Assembly (NCBI RefSeq): GCF_013401555.1
Contig: NZ_CP058552.1
Span: 2,728,001 to 2,792,000 of the forward strand
Origin: Paenibacillus sp. E222
Lineage (GTDB): Bacteria; Bacillota; Bacilli; Paenibacillales; Paenibacillaceae
DNA length: 64,000 nucleotides
Direction of reading: 5' to 3'
The translations under genes were made by a program, and so were the position numbers. Numbering within the stretch: the stretch's first letter is position 1; each line of letters begins with the position of its first letter. The notes under the pieces were generated by a model. That model was not told the origin of the DNA. It worked only from the letters and a program-made list of their open reading frames with translations, and ran no database searches. Shown here piece after piece: positions 52,721 through 61,613 of this stretch.

Positions 52721-53182
52721 ATGAGGGTGCTTGTACAACGCTGTAAAGAGGCTCAGGTGACCGTTGGAGACGAGCTGACTGGGAGAATTGAATCCGGTTT
52801 GATGTTGCTCGTGGGAATTACACATGAGGACACGGAGAAGGATGCCATCTATTTGGCAGACAAAATCGCTGGACTTCGAATCTTTGAGGATGAGCAGGAA
52901 AAGATGAATCTCAGTTTGATGGATGTGGGCGGGGCTGTATTATCTGTCTCACAATTTACATTGTACGGAGATTGTCGTAAAGGAAAACGCCCAAGCTTTG
53001 CAGCTGCAGCCAGACCTGAAGCGGCAGAATTATTGTACGAAACGTTTAATCAGCTGTTACGTGATAAAGGGATTCTGGTGGAAACCGGACGTTTCGGAGC
53101 GATGATGGATGTGACTTTCACGAATTGGGGACCGGTGACTTTAATGCTCGAAAGCCCTATTCGTCAAGAAACGCATGCATAA
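52721..53182 (+). CDS. dtd: D-aminoacyl-tRNA deacylase
   Basis: Removes D-amino acids and mischarged glycine from tRNA. The 153 residues carry the two active-site motifs [10 protein letters not shown] (near 77-86) and [10 protein letters not shown] (near 135-144). ATG follows AAGGAGCCTGTAAG, 12 bases after relA, so they share a transcript as in B. subtilis. Confidence 0.96.
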   Translation: MRVLVQRCKEAQVTVGDELTGRIESGLMLLVGITHEDTEKDAIYLADKIAGLRIFEDEQEKMNLSLMDVGGAVLSVSQFTLYGDCRKGKRPSFAAAARPEAAELLYETFNQLLRDKGILVETGRFGAMMDVTFTNWGPVTLMLESPIRQETHA

Positions 53183-53259
53183 TTGGTTGGGGAATAGGCC
53201 ATAATGAGGGATAATTCGGCTCATTAACATAAGATGATCAAAGGAGTATCCCACCCATT

Positions 53260-53427
53260 ATGCGCCAATCCGTCAAGGAAACACGTTCCCGACTAGAACC
53301 TCTGCTTCTGCCTGGAAACCTGTATGAGTCCCTGAAGCTTGCCCGCGCTGCTGCCGAGTGTGCAACAACGATTTGGGCCCTTCAGGATTTGGACAAAAGG
53401 GAGCAGAGCCGTCTTCCGCGTGACTGA
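53260..53427 (+). CDS. Small ORF, 55 residues, unknown function
   Basis: ATG at 53260 with AAAGGAG 13-18 bases upstream opens a 55-codon frame (MRQSVKETRSRLEPLLLPGN ... KREQSRLPRD). It is helical and charged, without signal peptide or Cys motifs, and ends shortly before a strong terminator, so it is in the right place for a real gene. I do not recognise a family. It could be a Paenibacillus-specific protein or a chance ORF. Confidence 0.45.
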   Translation: MRQSVKETRSRLEPLLLPGNLYESLKLARAAAECATTIWALQDLDKREQSRLPRD

Positions 53428-53451
53428 GTGCTGACCATTTGGAATGAATGA

Positions 53452-53488
53452 AAAGTCTTGATTCGATCATCGAATCAAGACTTTTTTG
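53452..53488 (+). terminator. Terminator after the dtd region
   Basis: AAGTCTTGATTCGAT pairs perfectly with ATCGAATCAAGACTT, followed by TTTTTG. It ends the relA-dtd unit. Confidence 0.95.
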
Positions 53489-53711
53489 TTATGGAGCTTA
53501 TCTGGTGCTGAATCGGATCGTCTGATCAAAGTCAAAATAATACAGACTCGTCATGTTATAAACGGCTCTGGTTAGGGTAATAACAGAACGAGGCACGATG
53601 GCGTGCCAGGTTCAGTATTTATTACGGGCAATGAACAAGAAATGTACACCAACAATTTCTGCGAATACCCGATTTCAAGAAATTTCGAACACGGAAAGGA
53701 GAACATACGTT

Positions 53712-54218
53712 ATGAGTAAAGTTGCTTTTTTATTGGCGAATGATTTTGAAGATTCGGAAATGCAGGTTCCATATGATGAGGTGAAAAAAGCCGGACACGA
53801 CGTGGAAATTATCGGCTTGAAAGCAGGAGAGACGCTGAAAGGTAAAGGTGGTAAAGCCTCCTATACTTCGGACAAAGCGATCGCTGAGGTTTCGGCTTCA
53901 GATTACGACGCAGTTGTCATTCCAGGTGGATCTTCTCCTGAAAATTTGCGTACAGACGCACATATCCTGAAATTCGTAACGGAGATCAATAGTGCGAAGA
54001 AACCAATCGCTGCGATCTGTCACGGCCCGCAAATTCTGGCAAGTGCGAATTTGTTGAAAGGCCGTACGATTACATCCTATCCACCGCTCAAGGATGATAT
54101 GGTGAACGCAGGGGCAGAATTCAAGGATCATGAAGCTGTAGTAGATGGAAATTATATTACATCCCGTACGCCTGCCGATGAACCGGCATTTGTCCGCGAG
54201 TTGTTAAAAGTCATTTAA
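53712..54218 (+). CDS. DJ-1/PfpI-family protein (YraA/YfkM-type)
   Basis: The 168-residue class I glutaminase-like fold has the nucleophile elbow AICHGPQILA (Cys103) and the partner Glu in NDFEDSEMQVPYDEV. The family includes glyoxal/methylglyoxal deglycase-type and stress-response proteins such as B. subtilis YfkM and YraA. The exact reaction cannot be told. ATG at 53712 follows AAAGGAGAACATACGTT. It stands apart after the dtd terminator. Confidence 0.88.
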   Translation: MSKVAFLLANDFEDSEMQVPYDEVKKAGHDVEIIGLKAGETLKGKGGKASYTSDKAIAEVSASDYDAVVIPGGSSPENLRTDAHILKFVTEINSAKKPIAAICHGPQILASANLLKGRTITSYPPLKDDMVNAGAEFKDHEAVVDGNYITSRTPADEPAFVRELLKVI

Positions 54219-54332
54219 TGACTTGGGACGGGCCGTACGTGTTAATGAGATTAGGTTGAAGTTCGAAAGTCGAAGCTCAAAGCTTCTAAGTTTTCATTAC
54301 CAAGCATTTATTCCGATAAAGGAGGGTTTGAC

Positions 54333-54779
54333 ATGACAAAACATATTCAGGCGTATTTTCGGACCGAGGACGAGGCGGAGGGAGCAAGAACCTCACTTCA
54401 GACGTTCCGTACAGAGCATTTGGAAGTAGGACAACTGGACAGTGCGGTTGGCAGAGACAAACGGATTATGGTGCCTCTGGTGCCTTATAACACAGCAGGT
54501 GGCGTAGGAACCAATGGAGCCATGGGTGTGGGTGCTGCCCCTGGGGTTCCTGCCAGTGAAAATGTAATCCCGGTCGTCAGCAATGTGGATCGCGATACCG
54601 AGCGAGGTTCACGAGATAATGTCAATGAGGATGGCGATCTACTGGATGCTGCGGATGTGTCCTCGGCTGACTATGACGATCTGCGTTATGTTTTGTCTGC
54701 CAAAGTAAGGGATGAGGATTATGAGGAAATCGTTCATAAACTTCGTTCCAACCAAGCTTATGTGGAAGAATTGAATTAA
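54333..54779 (+). CDS. Stress-type protein of unknown function, Gly/Val/Asp-rich
   Basis: The 148-residue acidic protein has an N-terminal fold (KHIQAYFRTEDEAEGARTSL), a Gly/Ala-rich middle (AGGVGTNGAMGVGAAPGVP) and an acidic C-terminal segment (YDDLRYVLSAKVRDEDYEEIV). The N-terminal pattern resembles general-stress proteins of the YflT/GsiB neighbourhood in tone only. It follows a stress-type PfpI gene. ATG follows AAAGGAGGGTTTGAC, a strong ribosome site. I do not assign a function. Confidence 0.65.
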   Translation: MTKHIQAYFRTEDEAEGARTSLQTFRTEHLEVGQLDSAVGRDKRIMVPLVPYNTAGGVGTNGAMGVGAAPGVPASENVIPVVSNVDRDTERGSRDNVNEDGDLLDAADVSSADYDDLRYVLSAKVRDEDYEEIVHKLRSNQAYVEELN

Positions 54780-54792
54780 TATGTAGAATCAA

Positions 54793-54845
54793 GCCCTTGC
54801 AGTGCCTGACTTTCATGTCAGGAACGTCTGCAGGGGCTTTTGTGA
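54793..54845 (+). terminator. Terminator after the stress-type gene
   Basis: GCCCTTGCAG pairs with CTGCAGGGGC, enclosing a second hairpin CCTGAC/GTCAGG, followed by TTTTGTG. Confidence 0.8.
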
Positions 54846-55394
54846 TGTAGAAAATAATAAATTATAAAGCGCTATCATTTTTGTAATATTACTGTAATAT
54901 TAGTTACATAAGCCTTTAACATAGCCCGTTTATAATAACACACATGACCCCCTTTTTTTATATATCCTTTGAGCCTGCACACCGTGTGCAGGTTTTTTTT
55001 TTGAGATGAGAATGTATATCTTTTGGGCGAAACTTACCCCGTATTTAAATTTTTGCTAGAATAGAGAAATGGACTTGAATATTTTAAAGCGAATTGTTTT
55101 CATAGTTGGGCTACATTGGACGGTAAATCAAGCTTCCAGTGATTGGACTCAGGCGAATCCAATCCTATGATAAAGAGTGTGAGGAATTCATAGCCAGAGT
55201 GATCGTCATATTCCAGATGAACATATACTCGCTGAACGACCCCGCCCTTATATAAGAGCGGGGCAACCGTTTCTGCTTGATGCTGGAAATTGTAAATTAT
55301 ATAGAATGCCTTGTAGGAGAAATGACACCTATAATGCTAAAGCAACAGTGTTCTCATGCAAATGGCTAGTGACAGATTTAAGGGGGAATTAGTT
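54846..55394 (+). other. 549-base gene-free region with tandem palindromes, an isolated terminator and a promoter for the SEC-C gene
   Basis: TGTAATATTA occurs twice in tandem (54882-54891, 54893-54902); the first lies in the perfect palindrome GTAATATTAC. A perfect TATAAT is at 54931-54936. CCTGCACACCGTGTGCAGG (54974-54992) plus nine or ten T is a terminator. An extended -10 promoter (TTACCC, 17 bases, TGCTAGAAT; 55034-55062) then lies ahead of a leader with hairpin CCCCGC...GCGGGG (55240-55263) before the SEC-C gene. No protein gene is convincing here. Confidence 0.55.
55034..55062 (+). promoter_or_regulatory. Candidate promoter of the SEC-C/TPR gene
   Basis: TTACCC (55034-55039), 17 bases, TAGAAT (55057-55062) with TG at 55054-55055. 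The -35 is weak but the extended -10 is good. The leader to 55395 would be about 325 bases. Confidence 0.45.
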
Positions 55395-56663
55395 TTGAGT
55401 AAGGTTGGAAGAAATGATTTATGCCCGTGCGGAAGCGGGAAAAAATATAAGAAATGCTGTCTGGGCAAGGAGCCTTCTGCGGTAGAATCCATACTGGGGC
55501 TGATATCAACGGGGCAGCATGCCCAGGAAGCCTCGATTCAGCCTGAGAGCAAACTGACCTTGACCAAACTGAAAAAGATGGTGGAGCGCGAACTGAAATG
55601 GGAGCATCAGGCTCACGAACAGCTGGCCCTGCAGCTTATTGAGAACATGAGGGACCATTACGAGCGGGAGCTGATATTGGAAGCTCTGGTGCTATGGAAT
55701 GGCTATTCTCGTCAGACCCGCCCTACTGTGAAGAAGACAGGCTCGTTCTGTGCCGCCATCGAGTATTTGCTGTCTGAGGAATACGGCTTCAATGTTTCGA
55801 AGGCTGAGCTGTCAGGTAAATATGAGGTAACGACATCAACGATTTCCCGAAAAGTTAAGGAGATGTTCGAGTACATCGAAGAATACGGCATGGGTGGCGA
55901 AACGGACGAGCTGATGATTCTGAACAGCCCAGGTACATCGAAGGACAAAGCGCAGGCTCTGCTACATAAGGCGATGGAAGCCAGTTCTTCCAAACGCAGA
56001 ATACAGCTGGCGAAAATGGCACTGGAGATGTATTCTGACAGCTCTGATGCATATCGTATTCTGGCTGAGGAGTCGGACAATGAGCTTGATGCACGATCTT
56101 ACCTCAAGGCCGGAATCGCTGCTGGCAAACGCGAACTGGGCGAACTGTTTTTTGAGAAGAACAAAGGGGACTTCTGGGGGCTTCATGAGACTCGTCCATA
56201 TATCCGGATATGCAAAAGCTACGCCGAATCCTGCTGGTTTGGTGGAGATACCAAAGAAGCGGCACAAATCCTGGAGCATATTTTGGAGCTTAATACGGAA
56301 GACAATACCGGAGCGCGTTACCTGCTCGCTGCTGTGTATTTGTACAGCAACCAATTGGAGCAGGCAGAGCAACTGATGGAGAAGTATGGGAAAGGTGACG
56401 CCACAGCCGCCTTTGCCTATGACAAGATCATTCTGGAGTATAAGAGGAACGGAATCACCTCCCAGCTCAAAAGGCTGTACCGTGTGGCCCAGGGTGTGAA
56501 CAAACATGTGCCTGATTATCTGCTGGGTTTGAAGCGGCTGCCACATAACCTCCCTGATTTTGTCGGAATGGGCAATTCCGACGAAGCGGTTGAATATGTC
56601 ATTATACACTCCCGTCTATGGGCGAATGTGCCGGATCTGCTGAAGTGGATGCTGAAACAATAG
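55395..56663 (+). CDS. SEC-C zinc-motif protein with TPR-like helical repeats
   Basis: The 422-residue protein has an N-terminal SEC-C motif ([19 protein letters not shown]; Cys10, Cys12, Cys21, Cys22). A central part carries a helix-turn-helix-like stretch ([24 protein letters not shown]). TPR-type helical repeats follow from about 185 ([52 protein letters not shown]). SEC-C motifs occur in SecA and in varied regulators. TTG at 55395 follows GGGGGAATTAG. Together the pattern suggests a metal-binding adaptor or regulator; no specific function is supported. Confidence 0.75.
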   Translation: MSKVGRNDLCPCGSGKKYKKCCLGKEPSAVESILGLISTGQHAQEASIQPESKLTLTKLKKMVERELKWEHQAHEQLALQLIENMRDHYERELILEALVLWNGYSRQTRPTVKKTGSFCAAIEYLLSEEYGFNVSKAELSGKYEVTTSTISRKVKEMFEYIEEYGMGGETDELMILNSPGTSKDKAQALLHKAMEASSSKRRIQLAKMALEMYSDSSDAYRILAEESDNELDARSYLKAGIAAGKRELGELFFEKNKGDFWGLHETRPYIRICKSYAESCWFGGDTKEAAQILEHILELNTEDNTGARYLLAAVYLYSNQLEQAEQLMEKYGKGDATAAFAYDKIILEYKRNGITSQLKRLYRVAQGVNKHVPDYLLGLKRLPHNLPDFVGMGNSDEAVEYVIIHSRLWANVPDLLKWMLKQ

Positions 56664-56677
56664 AGAGATAAGAAAGC

Positions 56678-56716
56678 AATAGAAGTTGGAATTCATTGAT
56701 GAATCCAGCTTCTATT
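56678..56716 (+). terminator. Terminator-like hairpin after the SEC-C gene
   Basis: AATAGAAGTTGGA pairs with TCCAGCTTCTATT (one wobble) with an inner TTCAT/ATGAA stem. No direct T-run; a T9 run follows at 56759-56768 after CCGTACGG (56745-56752). Confidence 0.6.
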
Positions 56717-56794
56717 AGCTTTGATTTCTATGGACTCCGCCTCCCGTACGGCGTGTGAATTTTTTTTTCTAATGCTATCTTTTTGTGTTAACCC

Positions 56795-56823
56795 TTGACT
56801 TTAGCACTGCGGTTCATTACAAT
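56795..56823 (+). promoter_or_regulatory. Sigma-A promoter of the hisS-aspS operon
   Basis: TTGACT (56795-56800), 17 bases, TACAAT (56818-56823). It is close to consensus and lies about 50 bases before the T-box structure. Confidence 0.8.
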
Positions 56824-56883
56824 CAGAAAATAAATTAACTTTAAACGTTATATAATAACATGTAATCATATAACTTGATGATT

Positions 56884-57240
56884 TGATGACGGGACCAAGT
56901 ACTCCGTGCCCACATGAACAGAGAGGAATCCCCTGGCTGTAAGGATTCTCTTGATGAGCGGACGAATGACTTCCCCGAGAACAGACAGCGAACACATTAG
57001 ATTTACATCTGATGGTCATTAGCTGGCCTGCGCAGGGCGTGCGTTATACGTAGAGCGGAATGATCTGTTTGATCGGATTGCCTGGAGCAATCTTAGATCA
57101 TCACATGATCACCTGAACGGCGAAAGTGTCAGGGATTCCGGAATGTGGGTGGTACCACGGGTGAATGTGTAAACACAATCCCTCGTCCCTTTGTTTGCTG
57201 TGTATACAGCGACAGGGCGAGGGATTTTTTTGTTATACAG
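56884..57240 (+). promoter_or_regulatory. T-box riboswitch of hisS-aspS, His specifier
   Basis: Stem I is closed by TGATGAC (56884-56890) and GTCATTA (57015-57021). The specifier loop GCGAACACATTAG gives CAC (56993-56995), a His codon followed by A, matching hisS downstream. The T-box sequence TGGGTGGTACCACGG is at 57146-57160. The terminator ATCCCTCGTCCCT...AGGGCGAGGGAT plus T7 is at 57178-57233. Uncharged tRNA-His should favour antitermination. Motifs are clear; the specifier assignment is by eye. Confidence 0.88.
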
Positions 57241-57268
57241 AGAAAAATAGATGCTGGAGGGATGAAAG

Positions 57269-58522
57269 ATGGCTTTTCAAAAACCGACTGGAACGCAGGA
57301 CTTGCTGCCTGGTGTTGTGGAAAAGTGGCAGTTCGTAGAGGAAAAAGCGCGTGATCTGTGCCGCCGTTTTAATTACCGCGAGATTCGCACACCGATCTTC
57401 GAACAGACTTCTTTATTTGTACGAGGCGTTGGGGAAACAACCGATATTGTTGAAAAAGAAATGTACACCTTCAATGATAAAGGGGACCGCAGCATGACCC
57501 TTCGTCCGGAGGGTACAGCGGGTGTTGTCCGCGCTTATGTGGAAAATAAAATCTATGGCGAACCAGATGTGAGCAAGCTCTATTACATCGGTCCGATGTT
57601 CCGGTACGAACGTCCGCAAGCAGGTCGCCAGCGGCAGTTCCACCAGTTCGGCGTAGAAGCTATCGGAGCCCTTGATCCAGCCATCGATGCTGAAGTCATT
57701 GCACTTGGGTATCAGCTGTGCGTAGAACTGGGACTGAAAGATGTCAAAGTCGAGATCAACTCGGTAGGTAACCCAACCAGCCGTGCAGAATATCGCGAAA
57801 AATTGCTTGGATTCCTAAGACCGATGAAGGACAGCCTGTGCAAGGACTGCCAATCCCGGATGGAACGTAATCCGCTGCGTGTGCTCGACTGCAAAGTCGA
57901 TCAGGACAAATTCGTAGGGGCACCGTCCATACTGGATAGTCTGGATGAAGAATCATTGAACCACTTTGCCAAGCTGAAAGAGTATCTGGATGATTTTGGC
58001 GTAGATTACGCGGTGAACAATCGTCTGGTACGCGGCTTGGATTACTACACATTGACTGCTTTTGAACTGAAAGCCCAAGGTATTGGCGCAATTGATACAG
58101 TCGGCGGTGGCGGCAGATACAACGGCCTCGTTGGAGATATCGGTGGACCGGATCAGCCTGGTATTGGTTTCGGTATCGGTCTGGAGCGTATTCAACTGAT
58201 TCTGGAGCACCAAAATATTGAGGTTACTACACTGGCTCCATTGGATGTGTACTTTGTTGCTTTGGGAGATGCTGCTGATCGTGAAGTGAACCGACTGTTG
58301 TTCAAACTCCGTCAATCCGGCCTGTCCGGTGAACGCGATTATCTCGGTCGCAAGATGAAAGCCCAGATGAAATCTGCTGACCGATTCAAAGCCCGTTACA
58401 CTGCCATTCTGGGTGATGATGAACTGGAGCGCGGGGAAATTGCCCTGAAGTCCATGGATACAGGTGAACAACAAACCGTGAAGCTCGATGATCTGGTGTC
58501 AGCTGTACGCGGAAGTAAATAA
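57269..58522 (+). CDS. hisS: Histidyl-tRNA synthetase
   Basis: Class II synthetase charging tRNA-His. The 417 residues start FQKPTGTQDLLPGVVEKW, with motif 2 GPMFRYERPQAGRQRQFHQFG, the His-A motif RGLDYYTLTAFE and motif 3 GIGFGIGLERIQLIL. It lies 29 bases after the T-box terminator. It is followed by aspS as in B. subtilis, with 202 bases between (no second T-box seen). Confidence 0.98.
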   Translation: MAFQKPTGTQDLLPGVVEKWQFVEEKARDLCRRFNYREIRTPIFEQTSLFVRGVGETTDIVEKEMYTFNDKGDRSMTLRPEGTAGVVRAYVENKIYGEPDVSKLYYIGPMFRYERPQAGRQRQFHQFGVEAIGALDPAIDAEVIALGYQLCVELGLKDVKVEINSVGNPTSRAEYREKLLGFLRPMKDSLCKDCQSRMERNPLRVLDCKVDQDKFVGAPSILDSLDEESLNHFAKLKEYLDDFGVDYAVNNRLVRGLDYYTLTAFELKAQGIGAIDTVGGGGRYNGLVGDIGGPDQPGIGFGIGLERIQLILEHQNIEVTTLAPLDVYFVALGDAADREVNRLLFKLRQSGLSGERDYLGRKMKAQMKSADRFKARYTAILGDDELERGEIALKSMDTGEQQTVKLDDLVSAVRGSK

Positions 58523-58724
58523 GCACGAGTCTGAAACTGTAAAATAGCAACAATGGATCCGGCAAGATTACTGAGGTTCACCAATGTTTCCGATTAATCG
58601 GAAGTTGACGAGTCAGAGGTAACATGCCTTTTCGAAATAAAATCGTCTTCACGCAACCGCACTGTTGAAAAGCGGGCTCTGCCCGCCCATACAGAACGGA
58701 AATTCACATAAGAGGAGTTTGGTT

Positions 58725-60503
58725 ATGAAAAGAAGTCATCATTGCGGCGCATTAACACCCGCACACATCGGTGAGACCGTAACATTGAACGGCTGGGTAC
58801 AGACCCGCCGTGACCTGGGGGGCGTACTGTTTATCGATCTGCGTGACCGCAGCGGAATTGTACAAGTTGTTTTCAACCCGGCTTACTCTGGCGAAGCATT
58901 GCAAATCGCTGACAGAGTGCGGAGCGAGTATGTTATCGCGGTAACAGGTAAAGTCGTTAAACGTGACGAAGAGACTGTAAACAAAAACCTGCCTACAGGC
59001 GAAATCGAAGTGCAAATTACCGAGATTGAAGTACTGAACGCGGCCAAAACTCCTCCATTCTTCATCGAAGATGGTGTGGAAGTCGACGAGTCGCTTCGCT
59101 TGAAATATCGTTACCTGGACCTGCGTCGTCCGGAAATGTTTGAAACCTTGAAATTGCGTTCCAAAGCATCCAAAGTGTTCCGTGATTATCTGGATGGAGA
59201 AGAATTCGTTGAAGTAGAAACACCAATCCTGACCAAGAGCTCCCCGGAAGGTGCGCGTGATTATCTCGTACCAAGCCGTGTGCATGAAGGTGAATTCTTC
59301 GCCCTGCCGCAATCCCCGCAAATTTACAAACAATTGCTGATGGTCGGCGGACTTGAGCGTTACTATCAGATCGCTCGTTGTTTCCGTGATGAAGATTTGC
59401 GTGCGGACCGTCAACCGGAATTCACCCAAGTCGACATCGAGACTTCCTTCCTGCAACAGGATGACCTGCTGCCAATGATGGAAGAACTGATGGCCAAATT
59501 GCTGCGTGAAACGAAAGGCATTGAGCTGGAACTGCCTTTCCAACGGATTACGTATGCAGATGCAATGGGTAAATACGGTTCAGACAAACCGGATCTGCGT
59601 TTTGGCATGGAACTGGTTGAAATGAACGATATCGTAGCAAACAGTGGTGTGAAAGTATTTGCTTCTGTCATCGAAAAAGGTGGAGAAGTGAAAGTGCTGA
59701 ACGCCAAAGGCTGTGGTACATGGAGCCGTAAAGAAATCGATGACCTCGGACCATTTGCTGCACGTTACGGTGCAAAAGGATTGGCGTGGATTCAAGTAAA
59801 AGATGGCGAGTTCAAAGGGCCAATCGTGAAGTTCTTTACGCCGGAAGAGATCGAAGCAGTCAAAGAACGTACTGGCGCTGAAGAAGGCGACTTGTTGCTC
59901 TTCTCTGCTGACACCAAAAAAGTGGTTGCAGATGTACTGGGCGCATTGCGTCTGAAAATCGGTCGTCAACTGGGCTTGATCGATGACAGCAAATTCAAAT
60001 TTGCATGGGTTGTGGACTTCCCATTGCTCGGGTACGATGAAGATGCGAAACGTTATGTCGCAGAACACCATCCGTTCACACGTCCTAAAGATGAAGATGT
60101 ACATCTTTTTGATACAGATCCGGGTGCCATTCGCGCTCAAGCCTATGACCTTGTTCTGAATGGTTATGAAGTAGGCGGCGGTTCGATGCGTATTTACAAA
60201 CGTGATGTTCAGGAAAAAATGTTCGCTGCTCTGGGACTCTCTCCAGAAGTAGCCAACGAGAAATTCGGATATCTGCTCGAAGCGTTCGAATACGGAACGC
60301 CACCACACGGCGGAATCGCCTTTGGTCTCGACCGTCTAGTAATGCTGCTGGCAGGCCGCACGAATCTGCGTGAAACGATTGCCTTCCCGAAAACGGCAAG
60401 TGCAACGGATCTGCTCATGAATGCACCTTCTGAAGTGGATAACTCCCAATTGGAACAACTTCACATCCGCGTAGCCCGTAAACCGGTGGCGGAAAAGAAA
60501 TAA
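58725..60503 (+). CDS. aspS: Aspartyl-tRNA synthetase
   Basis: Class II synthetase charging tRNA-Asp. The 592-residue bacterial form has an N-terminal OB fold ([20 protein letters not shown]), motif 2 ([20 protein letters not shown]) and motif 3 ([15 protein letters not shown]), with the bacterial GAD insertion in between. The Leu in RRDLGG is seen in discriminating enzymes, though this alone does not settle tRNA specificity. ATG at 58725 follows AGAGGAGTTTGGTT. A small hairpin GCGGGC/GCCCGC (58672-58686) lies upstream. Confidence 0.97.
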   Translation: MKRSHHCGALTPAHIGETVTLNGWVQTRRDLGGVLFIDLRDRSGIVQVVFNPAYSGEALQIADRVRSEYVIAVTGKVVKRDEETVNKNLPTGEIEVQITEIEVLNAAKTPPFFIEDGVEVDESLRLKYRYLDLRRPEMFETLKLRSKASKVFRDYLDGEEFVEVETPILTKSSPEGARDYLVPSRVHEGEFFALPQSPQIYKQLLMVGGLERYYQIARCFRDEDLRADRQPEFTQVDIETSFLQQDDLLPMMEELMAKLLRETKGIELELPFQRITYADAMGKYGSDKPDLRFGMELVEMNDIVANSGVKVFASVIEKGGEVKVLNAKGCGTWSRKEIDDLGPFAARYGAKGLAWIQVKDGEFKGPIVKFFTPEEIEAVKERTGAEEGDLLLFSADTKKVVADVLGALRLKIGRQLGLIDDSKFKFAWVVDFPLLGYDEDAKRYVAEHHPFTRPKDEDVHLFDTDPGAIRAQAYDLVLNGYEVGGGSMRIYKRDVQEKMFAALGLSPEVANEKFGYLLEAFEYGTPPHGGIAFGLDRLVMLLAGRTNLRETIAFPKTASATDLLMNAPSEVDNSQLEQLHIRVARKPVAEKK

Positions 60504-60521
60504 AGGAGGCATCGATTCTCA

Positions 60522-61280
60522 ATGCTCCATCAATTTTCAAGAACAGAACTGGCAATCGGACCTGAAGGTCTGAACGCTTTGAAAAATAGTACAGTAGCTG
60601 TGCTCGGCATCGGCGGCGTGGGCGGTATTGCAGTGGAAGCTCTCGCCCGTAGTGGTGTTGGGCGTATCATTCTGATTGATAAAGACGTGGTGGACATCAC
60701 CAACATCAATCGTCAGATTCATGCTTTGACTACGACCGTTGGTCAGAAAAAAGCAGATCTGATGGTAGAGCGGGTGAAGCTCATCAATCCGGAGTGCGAC
60801 GCGATTGCACTGAATATGTTTTACACGGAAGAAACGTATGAGGAATTGTTCAAATATGAGCTGGATTATGTGCTGGATGCTTCCGACACGATCATTTACA
60901 AAATCCATCTCATTAAGGAATGTTTGAAACGGAAGATTCCGGTCATTTCCAGCATGGGTGCGGCAAACAAAATGGACCCTACGAAATTCCAGGTTGCGGA
61001 TATTTCGAAAACGACCATGGACCCGATTGCCCGAGTTGTCCGCACAAAACTGCGGAAAGAAGGCATCAAAAAAGGTGTGAAAGTGGTCTTCTCCACCGAA
61101 GAACCATTGAAACCTCGCGCAGATGTGACGCAAAAAATCGTTCCTGAGAATGCGCCGGAAATTCGCAAGGCGAAACAGCCACCAGCGAGTAACGCCTTTG
61201 TTCCTCCGGTAGCCGGACTGATCATGGTCAGTGTGGCCGTCAAGGAACTGATCGAAATTGCAGAGAACAAGCAGCAGTAA
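60522..61280 (+). CDS. tcdA: tRNA threonylcarbamoyladenosine dehydratase
   Basis: E1-like enzyme that cyclises t6A37 to ct6A in ANN-decoding tRNAs. The 252 residues show the nucleotide loop VLGIGGVGGIAVEALARSGVG (near 30-50), DKDVVDITNINRQ and the C-terminal KQPPASNAFVPPVAGLIM. B. subtilis YrvM lies at the same place after aspS. AAAGGAGGCATCGATTCTC precedes the ATG. Confidence 0.94.
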   Translation: MLHQFSRTELAIGPEGLNALKNSTVAVLGIGGVGGIAVEALARSGVGRIILIDKDVVDITNINRQIHALTTTVGQKKADLMVERVKLINPECDAIALNMFYTEETYEELFKYELDYVLDASDTIIYKIHLIKECLKRKIPVISSMGAANKMDPTKFQVADISKTTMDPIARVVRTKLRKEGIKKGVKVVFSTEEPLKPRADVTQKIVPENAPEIRKAKQPPASNAFVPPVAGLIMVSVAVKELIEIAENKQQ

Positions 61281-61292
61281 TCTGCTGTGAAT

Positions 61293-61334
61293 GGAAAAGC
61301 GTAGGTACCGACTAGGTACCTGCGCTTTTTTGCA
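61293..61334 (+). terminator. Terminator after tcdA
   Basis: AAAGCGTAGGTACC pairs with GGTACCTGCGCTTT around GACTA (one wobble), followed by TTTTG. Confidence 0.92.
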
Positions 61335-61613
61335 TGCGCGAAACCTTAACAAATGTCAGGGTTACGTGATGTACTTCAATCCCAAAACCGTGTATGATAT
61401 GTGGTGCTGCGCGAAATGATGGTAAATACATAGAGAAATCGCAGCTATATAAGATTTACACAAGAACGAAGAGGACAGAAAAAACCTGGAGAAGCGAAGC
61501 GTGCGCCTAAAAGCTTTCTGAAAGAAAGCTACATCGGAAGGTTGTTCTGTCCGCGCAGTGGTAGAGTGTAAATACATTTGTTCGGCTTACATAGAGAGAG
61601 GGGAACGGAACGA
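61335..61613 (+). other. Spacer before the purine permease with a long inverted-repeat element
   Basis: GGACAGAAAAAACC (61473-61486) pairs with GGTTGTTCTGTCC (61540-61552), enclosing a GC-rich segment and the perfect hairpin AGCTTTCT-GAA-AGAAAGCT (61512-61530). TAAATACAT occurs on both sides (near 61424 and 61570). It lacks purine-riboswitch core bases. It may be a dispersed intergenic repeat or a leader structure. No gene is seen. Confidence 0.45.

Noticed and set aside
55069..55170. 33-residue ORF (MDLNILKRIVFIVGLHW...)
   Set aside because: No usable ribosome site; probably untranslated leader of the SEC-C gene.
61335..61613. Possible purine or PreQ1 riboswitch before the AzgA-type permease
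   Set aside because: The conserved three-way-junction core of purine riboswitches is not present.
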